Source: Leptolyngbya sp. CCY15150 (lineage in GTDB: Bacteria > Cyanobacteriota > Cyanobacteriia > RECH01). From it: a stretch of 58,712 nt of DNA. Below, one piece after another: positions 18,560 to 26,828 of the stretch; position 1 is the stretch's first letter, and every line of letters begins with the position of its first letter. The translations under genes and the position numbers were made by a program. Under the pieces are notes generated by a model, which did not search any database, had not been told where the DNA came from, and saw nothing but the letters and a program-made list of their open reading frames with translations. The stretch is taken from positions 1-58,712 of the forward strand of contig NZ_JACSWB010000146.1 in assembly GCF_016888135.1 (NCBI RefSeq), in the 5' to 3' direction.

Positions 18560-18845
18560 ATGTCAGTGTAGGTGGAAGTTTTTCCGCGATCGCCAGATGT
18601 CTGGGCAAAGGAGTTTGCGTCTGATATGGGGGCTGCTAGGTATGGGAAACGGCTGAACCATAGAAGCTAAACCATGGAAACAGTTGCGTAACCCGTTGCA
18701 TCCAGATCACCGAGGTACAGGTCTAGGGACATGAACACCGCTGGCGGCATGGGGTAACCTGTTGACCTAAGCGGTGTGGATGACCTAGCAAGAACAGACC
18801 GGCTGTTGAGAATCCCCGCCCCTTGCGTTCGGGGACGCGATCAAC
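18560..18845 (+). ncRNA. Candidate structured RNA, HEARO/omega-RNA-like, ending in an IS605-type hairpin
   Basis: No gene is found here, but pairing is strong. CTAGG (18723-18727) pairs with CCTAG (18784-18788). ACACCGCT (18735-18742) pairs with AGCGGTGT (18770-18777). The two helices are separated by a near-symmetric internal loop with ATGA on both sides. GCAAA-GGAG-TTTGC forms a small hairpin near 18604-18617. The 3' part reads GAGAATCC, then TCCCCG (18813-18818) pairs with CGGGGA (18830-18835), then ATCAA. This is the usual look of IS200/IS605 right ends and of the HEARO RNAs that guide IscB. No iscB frame is present. The identity is tentative. Confidence 0.4.
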
Positions 18846-18849
18846 TGCG

Positions 18850-19005
18850 CAAGTCAGCCGTAGGACAAACGGTCAAGATGCCTGTGGACGTACCCTTTCT
18901 GGGAATGGCAACATTCCAGGAGGACGGATGAAGCAGGAAACTCTCAGGAGCGATCTTGAGAATCCAGCACCGTACCCCTGAGGGGCGCTGTCTGGACGAT
19001 GTCAC
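18850..19005 (+). mobile_element. Probable remnant of a TnpB (IS200/IS605 group) 3' end
   Basis: The plus frame at 18862-18930 reads AVGQTVKMPVDV and then stops, resembling the C-terminal end of cyanobacterial TnpB proteins. It is followed by a GATGAAGCAGGAAAC motif, the pair TCTCA/TGAGA (18942-18946, 18957-18961), the hairpin CCCC-TGA-GGGG (18975-18985) enclosed by TCCAG/CTGGA, and GATGTCA. This order is typical of TnpB 3' ends that encode reRNA. No complete tnpB or tnpA is present, so it would be a decayed fragment next to gltA. Recognition is from memory of such ends, not from a search. Confidence 0.4.
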
Positions 19006-19033
19006 ATTGTTTACTTTGGCGAGTAATAAAGTC

Positions 19034-20215
19034 ATGACGGTTTGCGAATACAAGCCAGGTTTAGAAGGAATTCCTGCGAAGCAGTCCAGCATTAGCTTTG
19101 TGGATGGGCACCAGGGCATCTTAGAGTACCGTGGCATTCAGATTGAAGAGTTGGCCAAGCATGGTAGTTTTTTGGAAACGGCCTACCTGCTCATCTGGGG
19201 AACCCTACCCAGCCAAGAAGAACTGACGGATTTTGAACGGGAAATTCGCTACCATCGTCGCCTCAAGTACCGTATCCGCGACATGATGAAGTGCTTTCCC
19301 GAAAGCGGCCATCCCATGGATGCGCTGCAGGCCTGTGCGGCGGCTTTAGGACTGTTCTATTCCCGCCGCGCCCTTGACGACCCTGCCTATATCCGCGCGG
19401 CAGTGGTGCGCCTGCTGGCGAAATTGCCCACCATGGTGGCAGCGTTCCAGCTCATGCGTAAGGGAAATGACCCGGTGCAGCCTCGGGATGATCTGGACTA
19501 TGCTGCCAACTTTCTCTACATGCTCAATGAACGAGAGCCGGATCCTCTAGCAGCCCGTGTGTTTGATGTTTGTCTAACGCTCCATGCGGAGCACACGATC
19601 AATGCATCCACCTTCTCTGCCATGGTGACGGCTTCTACCCTCACCGACCCCTATGCGGTGGTGGCATCGGCAGTGGGCACCCTGGCTGGCCCTCTCCATG
19701 GTGGAGCTAATGAGGAGGTGATCACCATGCTGGAGGAAATTGGCTCGGTGGATAATGTGGTGCCCTATCTCGATGGCTGCATTGCCCAGAAAACGAAGAT
19801 CATGGGCTTTGGTCACCGGGTGTATAAGGTGAAGGATCCAAGGGCCACCATTTTGCAGAGCTTGGCGGAGCAGTTGTTTGAAAAGTTTGGAGCCGATGAA
19901 TACTACGATGTAGCGCTTGAACTGGAGCGGGTGGTATCCGATCGCCTCGGGCATAAGGGAATTTACCCAAATGTAGACTTCTACTCTGGGCTGGTCTACC
20001 GAAAGCTAGGCATTCCTACGGATCTTTTCACGCCTATTTTTGCGATCGCCCGTGTGGCTGGCTGGTTAGCGCACTGGAAAGAGCAACTCAGTGAAAACCG
20101 CATCTTCCGCCCCACTCAGATCTATACCGGCACCCATGGTGAACCGTATATTCCCATAGGTGAACGGCAAAATGCCGACGATCAAGACCAGTTAACAGGG
20201 TTGATCACTGAGTAA
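19034..20215 (+). CDS. gltA: Citrate synthase
   Basis: Citrate synthase condenses acetyl-CoA and oxaloacetate at the entry of the TCA cycle. The 393-residue product has the substrate loops with catalytic His in HAEHTINAST and in LAGPLHGGANEEV, and Asp in GFGHRVYKVKDPRA. Start ATG at 19034 (MTVCEYKPGLEG) fits the family N-terminus. The frame stays open further upstream but that part reads like transposon-end sequence. No strong ribosome binding site is seen. A terminator-like hairpin follows at 20315. Confidence 0.96.
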   Translation: MTVCEYKPGLEGIPAKQSSISFVDGHQGILEYRGIQIEELAKHGSFLETAYLLIWGTLPSQEELTDFEREIRYHRRLKYRIRDMMKCFPESGHPMDALQACAAALGLFYSRRALDDPAYIRAAVVRLLAKLPTMVAAFQLMRKGNDPVQPRDDLDYAANFLYMLNEREPDPLAARVFDVCLTLHAEHTINASTFSAMVTASTLTDPYAVVASAVGTLAGPLHGGANEEVITMLEEIGSVDNVVPYLDGCIAQKTKIMGFGHRVYKVKDPRATILQSLAEQLFEKFGADEYYDVALELERVVSDRLGHKGIYPNVDFYSGLVYRKLGIPTDLFTPIFAIARVAGWLAHWKEQLSENRIFRPTQIYTGTHGEPYIPIGERQNADDQDQLTGLITE

Positions 20216-20314
20216 GTGCAGGCGTAATTTTTGCAAATGATGGGTGAGACCCCTCTTGTAACATTTGCAGCGATCGCTATCATTGAATGCAGTGACGATT
20301 TTCAGGAACTCCAG

Positions 20315-20345
20315 CTCCCGGTCCAGTAGGCTCGGGGGTTTTTAT
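20315..20345 (+). terminator. Probable terminator after gltA
   Basis: CTCCCG (20315-20320) can pair with CGGGGG (20333-20338), followed by five T. It lies about 100 nt after the gltA stop. The remaining intergenic sequence to 20537 shows no gene. Confidence 0.5.
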
Positions 20346-20537
20346 TTGGGGATGTTTTGGGCGTCTGTACGGATTACCAAAGGTTTCAGCCGGCACTGTG
20401 GCTTGAAGGACGTAGCGATCGCCCCTGAAGTTCCTTATGAATTATTCCTACTATTTCCTGTCAGCCAGTAGGATTGAGATACTAGGACAGGATAATTGTC
20501 TTGAATAGATGACCATGTGCTGCATGAGATCTGAGTC

Positions 20538-21170
20538 ATGATCAGTAACCGAACCATCGTGATGCTGCTGTGCTTTGCTGGAGCCGGATTTTTGATGGCA
20601 TCCCAGGGGCAAAATGAAGCTCGATCTAGCCCGGTTGTGACTGATGACGCCACGGTCGCCGCCTCCCCTTCTCTGATTGAGGCCGGTCAAGACGCTTGGC
20701 GCTCCATGGTGCAGCCTCCCCTCGCTGCTCCAGCTCAGGTGAGTCCATCAGACGAAATGGTCGCTATGGCGGCTCGTCACCTGCCGAAGTTTTTGGTGGT
20801 GAGCCTCAGCGATCGCCAGGTGCGCTTGCAAATGGGGGATGAGGTGCTAGCCACCTACCCGGTGGCCATTGGCAAAGATGGCTGGGAGACGCCCTCCGGT
20901 GAGTTTTACGTGACCCACATGATGGAAAATCCTGCATGGCGGCATCCGGTTACCAGAGAGTTGATTGATCCAGGCCCAGACAGCCCCATTGGCACCCGCT
21001 GGATCGAATTTTGGCGCGAGGACAAAAATGCCTTTGGATTCCATGGCACCAATGAAGCTGACTTGATTGGTGAAGCCGTCTCCCACGGTTGCTTGCGGAT
21101 GCACAATGAGGACGTGGAAGCTCTTTATGCCAGCGTATATCCAGGAATGCCGGTGATGGTGGTGCCCTGA
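20538..21170 (+). CDS. L,D-transpeptidase (YkuD domain), exported
   Basis: L,D-transpeptidases make 3-3 crosslinks in peptidoglycan or attach proteins to it. The 210-residue product has an N-terminal hydrophobic signal segment (RTIVMLLCFAGAGFLMAS, residues 5-22) and a YkuD domain from about residue 80. The catalytic motif includes His in GFHGTNEADLIG and Cys in VSHGCLRMHNEDVEALY. Length and layout are typical of short periplasmic members. It converges with the amidohydrolase gene. Confidence 0.92.
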   Translation: MISNRTIVMLLCFAGAGFLMASQGQNEARSSPVVTDDATVAASPSLIEAGQDAWRSMVQPPLAAPAQVSPSDEMVAMAARHLPKFLVVSLSDRQVRLQMGDEVLATYPVAIGKDGWETPSGEFYVTHMMENPAWRHPVTRELIDPGPDSPIGTRWIEFWREDKNAFGFHGTNEADLIGEAVSHGCLRMHNEDVEALYASVYPGMPVMVVP

Positions 21171-21239
21171 TCGGCCTCAGTCGTGCTCAGCGATCGCTTA
21201 GGCATGAAATATGCCATGGAATATGTCTCAACGTGAGTT

Positions 21240-21270
21240 GTCGCAGGGTGTTCCATGCCCACCCTGCGAC
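21240..21270. terminator. Bidirectional hairpin between convergent genes
   Basis: GTCGCAGGGTG (21240-21250) and CACCCTGCGAC (21260-21270) form a perfect 11-bp stem with a 9-nt loop. It lies in the 124-bp gap between the L,D-transpeptidase and amidohydrolase stops. There is no long T-run. Confidence 0.65.
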
Positions 21271-21294
21271 TGCTGAGCAGTCCGTGTCGGTCGT

Positions 21295-22707
21295 TTACAG
21301 ATCCATCACAGCTCGGTAGCGAATTTCAAACTCGCTGGCCAGGCTTGAGGTACGGTTCGTCGTCCATTCACTGTGGTCGAACAGGTCTTGCCGTAGAGTT
21401 TTGACGTTGACCTGGGTGGGTTGCCCATCCGCCACCACCTGCCGTCCATTTACCCAGACGCTATCCACGGCTTGGGTGGGTCGCCCTAAAATCAATAGCC
21501 CTGCCGGGTCGGTGCGGGGCAGTAGGGACAGGCTGGTGAGGTCATAGAGCACGAAGTCGGCTTGCTTGCCCACCTCTAGGGAGCCGATCTGGTTCTGCAG
21601 GGCTAGACCGGTTGCGCCGCCGAGGGAGGCCATGGCGATCGCTTCCCTGGGGGTGATCCAATGTCGATAGTCTAAATCGGTAGGGTTGTGCAGGATGGTG
21701 CCGATTTTGATGGCTTCGAGGAGATCTTGAGAGTCATTGCTGGCAGAGCCATCGCAGCCGAAGGTGACATTGATGCCGGCTTGGCGATACTTCAACACTG
21801 GGGCAATACCACTGCCCAAACGTAGGTTGCTGAGAGGGTTATGAACGACGGTGGATCGAGTGGTGGCAAGATACGGAATGTCCTCATCCTCAAGCCATAC
21901 ACAGTGGGCCAGGGAGGTGCGATCGCCCAAGAAACCCAGATCGTGCAGATGCTTGACGGCGCTGCAGCCATATTTTTCATGGGCCAGCATGTTTTGGGCG
22001 CGGGTTTCTAGCAGGTGGGTGTGGCGACAAAGCTGGTAGCGATCGCTGAGGTCTACGCATCCTTCAAACAGCGTATCGGAGCATAGCTGTGGCCCGGTGG
22101 GGGCAGTCATGATGTGGATCCCTTCCTCGGGGCGATGGTAGTCTCGCACCAGTTCTTCCATCAATTGCAGCAGCTCAGGTGTGCCGTGGTAGTGCGGTGC
22201 AAGGTCTACCGACGTGCCGCCTGTGGGCAAGCTCGCTCCTAGGGCCTCATCTTGGATCAGAGGGCCGACGAAGGCGCGAATGCCGGCCTCTCGATAGCCT
22301 TGAATGGCAGCCTTAACGGATTCTTTCTCCAGCCCTGGAATAATCACCAAGTGATCGACCACGGTGGTGCCGCCGGAGAGCAGGGTTTCGACGGCGGTGC
22401 CGAGGGCGCTCAGGTAGATTTGGTGTGGCTTGAGGGGCGTAAATTCATAGAGTTCCGCGATCCACAGTTCTAGGGGGTAGGGCGGGATAATACCCCGCTG
22501 CCACATTTCCGAGGAATGGGTGTGGGCGTTGACGAAGCCAGGCAACAACAGCTTGTGTCGGCCATCAATAAGCGTGCCCATGGGCGCAAGGTTGGGAGCG
22601 ATCGCCACGATAGAAGATGCGCCCTCGTCAGATACGGCGATCTGAACATCAACCGTTTGATAACCTGGGCCATCAAGGATGAGAACATTCTGAATCGTAA
22701 AGTTCAC
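21295..22707 (-). CDS. Amidohydrolase of the TrzA/guanine deaminase-like group
   Basis: The 470-residue product is a metal-dependent hydrolase. Metal ligands are visible in GFVNAHTHSSEMWQRG, HTHLLETRAQN and the LAHCVWLEDEDI segment, with Asp in FGCDGSASNDSQDLLEA. It belongs to the amidohydrolase subgroup that deaminates purines, cytosine, S-adenosylhomocysteine or triazines; the exact substrate cannot be assigned. The length is typical. No operon partner is evident; a peroxiredoxin gene lies divergently upstream. Confidence 0.85.
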   Translation of the reverse strand: MNFTIQNVLILDGPGYQTVDVQIAVSDEGASSIVAIAPNLAPMGTLIDGRHKLLLPGFVNAHTHSSEMWQRGIIPPYPLELWIAELYEFTPLKPHQIYLSALGTAVETLLSGGTTVVDHLVIIPGLEKESVKAAIQGYREAGIRAFVGPLIQDEALGASLPTGGTSVDLAPHYHGTPELLQLMEELVRDYHRPEEGIHIMTAPTGPQLCSDTLFEGCVDLSDRYQLCRHTHLLETRAQNMLAHEKYGCSAVKHLHDLGFLGDRTSLAHCVWLEDEDIPYLATTRSTVVHNPLSNLRLGSGIAPVLKYRQAGINVTFGCDGSASNDSQDLLEAIKIGTILHNPTDLDYRHWITPREAIAMASLGGATGLALQNQIGSLEVGKQADFVLYDLTSLSLLPRTDPAGLLILGRPTQAVDSVWVNGRQVVADGQPTQVNVKTLRQDLFDHSEWTTNRTSSLASEFEIRYRAVMDL

Positions 22708-23038
22708 AGGCTTCTAGATGCGGGTATATGGATACAAGATACAACGCTAGCAAACGCTTGAGTCTTTGGCCTAATCCGTTTCACGTCAGGGTTTCCTGCT
22801 ATGACATCCCTGAAGCTATAGCTGAAGGATCCCTTGGATCGAGCGCGTCCAGACTTTACTCAAAATCGTTATGACTATGATATATTTGTAACGGTTCGTA
22901 ACGTTTGCGTCGTGGTCTACCGGGGCGATCGCCAAGGTTCTGGGGAGCCGTCTCAGTGTTGGGATTGCTAGGATGAAAGCACTGGCAGTCCTGTTTAGCA
23001 AGCGATGATGCACGTTCAGATTCAAGGAGATTAACGAT
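22708..23038. other. Divergent promoter region of amidohydrolase and peroxiredoxin genes
   Basis: No gene is seen. AT-rich sequence near 22865-22890 (TATGATATATTTG) followed by a GTAACG duplication could carry promoter elements. A clear AAGGAG ribosome binding site precedes the peroxiredoxin start. Confidence 0.3.
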
Positions 23039-23635
23039 ATGACGGAAGGATGCCTTCGAGTTGGTCAGCCGGCACCGGACTTCACCGCAACAGCCGTAAT
23101 CGATCAAGAGTTTAAGACCATTAAGCTTTCTGATTACAAGGGGAAATACGTTGTTTTGTTTTTCTATCCCCTAGACTTTACCTTTGTCTGTCCGACTGAA
23201 ATCACTGCATTCAGCGATCGCTACGATGAGTTCAAGACACTCAACACGGAAATTCTTGGCGTCTCGGTGGATAGCGAATTTGCTCACCTCGCCTGGATTC
23301 AGAGCGATCGCAAAGCCGGGGGCGTAGGCGACCTCAACTATCCGCTGGTTTCTGATATCAAAAAGGAAATTAGCCTAGCCTACAACGTCCTCGAACCGGA
23401 TGCTGGTGTGGCCCTGCGAGGTCTGTTCCTCATCGATAAAGACGGTGTGATTCAGCATTCCACCATCAACAACCTGTCCTTTGGTCGCAGCGTAGACGAA
23501 ACCCTACGGACGCTGCAAGCCATTCAATATGTGCAAAGCCATCCCGATGAAGTCTGCCCTGCAGGCTGGCAGCCGGGCGAAAAAACCATGACGCCGGATC
23601 CGGTGAAATCGAAGGAATTCTTCGCCGCTGTTTAG
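23039..23635 (+). CDS. Typical 2-Cys peroxiredoxin
   Basis: This thiol peroxidase reduces hydrogen peroxide and alkyl hydroperoxides using thioredoxin. The 198-residue product has the peroxidatic Cys in [16 protein letters not shown] (residues 47-62) and the resolving Cys in [14 protein letters not shown] near the C-terminus, so it is the dimeric typical 2-Cys class found in cyanobacteria and chloroplasts. The ATG at 23039 has AAGGAG 10 nt upstream. A second thioredoxin-fold peroxidase gene lies 138 nt downstream on the same strand. Confidence 0.95.
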   Translation: MTEGCLRVGQPAPDFTATAVIDQEFKTIKLSDYKGKYVVLFFYPLDFTFVCPTEITAFSDRYDEFKTLNTEILGVSVDSEFAHLAWIQSDRKAGGVGDLNYPLVSDIKKEISLAYNVLEPDAGVALRGLFLIDKDGVIQHSTINNLSFGRSVDETLRTLQAIQYVQSHPDEVCPAGWQPGEKTMTPDPVKSKEFFAAV

Positions 23636-23773
23636 TCTAGTCCTCAGGGTTGGACGCTGTTTGACAGTGTAGACATGCCTTCTTCCTCTGCCTTTCCCAG
23701 TTGCTGCTTCTGCCCTAGGGTATGCAAGGTGCGCTAGGGTGAGGGAGAGGATATTTTTTGGGTAGGCATCCCT

Positions 23774-24358
23774 ATGGCGCTGCTGACGTCTACAGACTTT
23801 CGTGGGTTAGTCAACCGTCGATTTTTCAACAACCTGCTGCCGTTTCCCGCATCCAACCGCATCCAGGTTGGCAGTTTGGTGCCGCCGTTTGAATTGCCTG
23901 AAGCGGGCAGCGATCGCACCCTGCGTTTGTCCGACTATACCCACCAGGCCCCTGCCGATGCTGCCCACCGCCTGACGCTGCTCTACTTCACGCGCATTTT
24001 TACCGAAAAGCAATACTGTCCTCTCTGCTTTCCCCATATCGTGGCGGTGAACCAGATGGCCGAAGCCTGGGCCCGCCAAGGGGTGGCCCTGTTGATGATC
24101 ACCAGCACCGATCCACAGCAAAGCCAACAGGTACAGCAAGACTTGGGGCTAACCATACCCTTGTTGAGTGATCCAGCCTGCCGTGTTTTTCGGGCCTACC
24201 ATGTGGGGCAAGCGCTAGGCGCTCCCCTGCCCGCCCAGTTTTTGATCGATCGCCAAGGGCGGCTGCTCTTTCGCCATTTGTTTTCCTTCCTAGAACCCAA
24301 TGCCAGTATCGAGCGTCTCCAGCAGGCGATCGCCCTTAGACTGGACAAACCTGATTGA
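23774..24358 (+). CDS. Peroxiredoxin-like thioredoxin-fold protein (AhpC/TSA)
   Basis: The 194-residue product has an AhpC/TSA redoxin domain from about residue 32 (VGSLVPPFELPEAG). The usual TxxC motif is replaced by YCPLCFPHIVAVNQM near residue 80, giving a CxxC pair. It continues with PLLSDPACRVFRAYHVG and FLIDRQGRLLFRH. The substrate and reductant are unknown. The gene follows the 2-Cys peroxiredoxin. Its 3' end overlaps the convergent Nudix gene by 23 bp. Confidence 0.82.
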   Translation: MALLTSTDFRGLVNRRFFNNLLPFPASNRIQVGSLVPPFELPEAGSDRTLRLSDYTHQAPADAAHRLTLLYFTRIFTEKQYCPLCFPHIVAVNQMAEAWARQGVALLMITSTDPQQSQQVQQDLGLTIPLLSDPACRVFRAYHVGQALGAPLPAQFLIDRQGRLLFRHLFSFLEPNASIERLQQAIALRLDKPD

Positions 24359-24893
24359 GATAGGCCCCCACGGCTTGGCGAATGGAGGAAAACGCTATCT
24401 TGTCCATCACCAATTCATCACGATGGATCCAAACCACCTGGGCCACGTCATCAGCGGCTTCTAGGTAGGGGCGATCGCTCAAGGCCAGGGTGTAAATCAA
24501 ATCGGTGGTTTGATACACAATCCCCCGATAGGGATAGATATTGGGAAAAGATGCAAAATATTGAGGCTGAACGCCGGTGAGTCCTAGTTCCTCCTGGAGT
24601 TCCCGCGCTAGGGCCTGCTCCGCTGTTTCCTGAGGATCGACAAAGCCACCGGGGAGATCCAGCATGCCTTGGCCCGGTGCGGCCCCGCGCACCGCCATCA
24701 GCAGGTGGCGATCGCACTCGACAATTACGGCAACCGCTGCCGATGGATTTAAAAAGAGGACAAATTCACAGCTAGAGCAGTGATAGGACTTGGGCGAATT
24801 AGATGCAAAGGTCGGCTGTCCGCAGGCGGGACAATATCGTATCAAGAGAGACGGTGTTGAAGATTCTGTAGCTTCCATCCATGGCTTGCCCAA
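24336..24893 (-). CDS. Nudix hydrolase with N-terminal zinc ribbon
   Basis: The 185-residue product starts with a zinc ribbon (CPACGQPTFASN, then YHCSSC, residues 20-41). A Nudix domain follows, with LDLPGGFVDPQETAEQAL and ARELQEELGLTG forming the Nudix box. Zinc ribbon-Nudix proteins of this layout hydrolyse NADH/NAD-type or other nucleoside diphosphates; the substrate is not known here. It converges with the peroxiredoxin-like gene and overlaps it by 23 bp. Confidence 0.88.
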   Translation of the reverse strand: MGKPWMEATESSTPSLLIRYCPACGQPTFASNSPKSYHCSSCEFVLFLNPSAAVAVIVECDRHLLMAVRGAAPGQGMLDLPGGFVDPQETAEQALARELQEELGLTGVQPQYFASFPNIYPYRGIVYQTTDLIYTLALSDRPYLEAADDVAQVVWIHRDELVMDKIAFSSIRQAVGAYLNQVCPV

Positions 24894-24959
24894 CCTATAT
24901 CACGAGCATCTTATCTCAAACCCCCAATCATCGCCGTAGTCCTTGTGGCGGGTTGTACC

Positions 24960-25062
24960 TTGGGGAGATCTACCCTAGATAGATCCACTCCCCCAGGGTT
25001 TAGATTGGGGAGATCTACCCTAGATAGACTAACTCCCTCGTCCCAGATCTGGGACGAGGGAG
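24960..25062. repeat. 24-bp direct repeat pair and a 30-bp perfect palindrome
   Basis: TTGGGGAGATCTACCCTAGA plus four more bases occurs at 24960-24983 and again at 25005-25028, 45 bp apart. A perfect palindrome follows at 25033-25062, whose half reads CTCCCTCGTCCCAGA. A minus-strand open frame across it only reflects the 45-bp period and is not a credible gene. The palindrome may act as terminator for the Nudix leader region or be a mobile repeat. Confidence 0.7.
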
Positions 25063-25337
25063 CCGGGAAGAGGGCTGCTTCCTGTGAACGGGCAAGTCTC
25101 TCATGGAATTTGGGGTACATGCGCGTTGTGTCGCACATAGGCGTAGGGCTAGGGCAATCGTTCGGGGGGCGATCGCCATGCCAGGGATGACTCGTTCCTT
25201 TAGGGTGCGCGCTTCAGATACCTAGGAATGGTGATCAAAAATGCTGTAGTTAATGGCTGGATAGTTGTTTCAACAGGATGAACTTAAGGGACTGCAGGAC
25301 TCATGATACGGTCGTCGAATAGCAGGCTAGAAAGGTT

Positions 25338-25532
25338 TTAGCAGGCTTCAACGAGGTCGGTCGGCAGTGGCAGTGAGGTGGAAACAGACATGATCTCAAC
25401 GGAGTGGTGATAGCCCATGACAACGGAGGTGAGGTTGGGCATTTCTTGGCGGCAGTGTGGGCAAAACCAGTAGACACCACCTCGGCGGGCATGGCGGAGA
25501 AGCGGTTCAGAGCAGCAGGGACAAGTATTCAT
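25338..25532 (-). CDS. Small zinc-ribbon-like hypothetical protein (64 aa)
   Basis: The frame from ATG at 25532 encodes MNTCPCCSEPLLRHARRGGV followed by YWFCPHCRQEMP. Two CxxC pairs (CPCC near residues 4-7, CPHC near 24-27) predict a zinc ribbon. The rest (TSVVMGYHHSVEIMS) is unremarkable. The start at the Met before the first CxxC is preferred to one 16 codons upstream because family-like sequence begins there. The function is unknown; the protein style resembles small proteins common in cyanobacteria. Confidence 0.6.
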   Translation of the reverse strand: MNTCPCCSEPLLRHARRGGVYWFCPHCRQEMPNLTSVVMGYHHSVEIMSVSTSLPLPTDLVEAC

Positions 25533-26169
25533 AAACGTATTTAACCTTTCTGAGTGCGTGTAAATGATCGTGACAGCCACTAAAGCTTGTGTTTAAGGCG
25601 GGCATGGTCTAAATCGGGTTTGATGTTCGTAAAGTATCTAGCTTTAATCCTGTCAGAACTTAGGGTGCTCCACAATTCGGTAAGCTACCTAATTTCTGGG
25701 TAGTTCTCCCTTCTCTTTTCATCAAGGTATGTAAAGATGTGAGATTAATTTTCGATTAAGGCTTTATGGGAGTAGAAGAACTCTAAAAAAACGAAGAAAC
25801 GAAATTATCATTTTTCTAGATGATTCTCTATCTTTTGCGATCTCTACTACCTACAGTGTAGACAAAATATGAGAGACTTACACCCTCAGTTTGAAGAGGC
25901 GAAAACTGGGATCAGGCTATTCCTGGCTAGATTTGAGCGGATCAGGCAAGGTTTATAGAATTAAAAATTTACGATCGCATATTTTCGATATGTAACAAAG
26001 TAGATCGGTTATGAGCATTACAACGGGTATCAATTTTCAGCAATGTATAAAAGACACGCTCATAAAAGTCCTAGAAAATGAAATATTCGCTACCGTTTAT
26101 GGGTGTAAAAAAAGATGAAGGCGATCGCATAATGTACTCCTGAATACCTTAAAGAAGTCACGCCATAAA
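25533..26169. other. AT-rich gene-free stretch
   Basis: No open frame over 60 codons is credible here. The sequence is noticeably AT-rich compared with nearby genes and has few HIP1 sites. It may hold a small RNA or regulatory region; I see no terminator or clear promoter that would define one. Confidence 0.3.
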
Positions 26170-26334
26170 ATGGCAGGTGCTCAGGATTTGCTAACGATTA
26201 ATGAAGCAAGACTTGATGAGAATTTGATCCGTTGCTTTGATGTCTTTAAAAAAGTTGATGGGACAGCTAGTACCGCAAGGCAGAAGAACGAAAAGGAATC
26301 CAGGACACATGAGATTTTCCGCCTCAGCAAATAG
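26170..26334 (+). CDS. Possible small protein (54 aa)
   Basis: The frame from ATG at 26170 encodes MAGAQDLLTINEARLDENLI, continues RCFDVFKKVDGTAS, and ends EIFRLSK. The residue mix is protein-like, charged and helical, with a weak AAAGAAG site about 13 nt upstream. No family is recognised. A second overlapping frame (26258-26362) is less convincing. The gene could be real or chance; it is the only plausible coding frame in a gene-poor 1.3-kb stretch. Confidence 0.35.
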   Translation: MAGAQDLLTINEARLDENLIRCFDVFKKVDGTASTARQKNEKESRTHEIFRLSK

Positions 26335-26828
26335 GCGAGTTACTTACGCCTTAGAGCATTAGGTTGAGCCATGTCAAACCCAGTACCAGCTTAGGTTCCG
26401 TTGGTTTACGCTGACGCTAATCCAATCTACGAGAGGATCCAGATTGCAGGAGTTTTGTCCGTCAATCAGGACTGATGCATCTTGCCCTGGGAGAGCCTCC
26501 CATCGTCGGTCGGCGCACGTTGGTTTGGGATACGTTGTGAAAATCTCTGCTCTCTTTTTTGCCCTTAGACCAGCGATAACTCTCCTGCAATGGCTGAAAC
26601 CACTGATAATACTCACGTTTTTGAATCCCGACTTAAATAGTCGGCTTTGTTTGACGGTGGTTTTGCCCCGTGATACTATCGGGTCTAGTTTGGTGAAAGT
26701 AGCTTGCTGAATCGCCCATCTCATCTGAGGTAGAGCGATCGCTCCTAGAGGTAATCCACCTCGGCGAGCCCCGGATGTGAGCGCTGAACCATCCAATGCT
26801 TAGACCCTAGTACCCAACGAGACGTTTC
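26335..26828. other. Leader region of thrC without recognised gene
   Basis: Open frames on both strands (26374-26796 minus, 26444-26710 plus) overlap each other, and neither resembles a family. A short hairpin GGGAG-AGC-CTCCC lies at 26489-26501. Nothing else is supported. Confidence 0.3.

Noticed and set aside
24911-25138. Minus-strand frame with repeated LSRVDLP
   Set aside because: The peptide repeat arises from the 24-bp DNA direct repeat and the palindrome; the rest is not protein-like.
26374-26796. Minus-strand open frame of 140 codons before thrC
   Set aside because: It is overlapped by an open plus-strand frame of similar length, has no recognisable motif and no ribosome binding site; composition does not favour coding.
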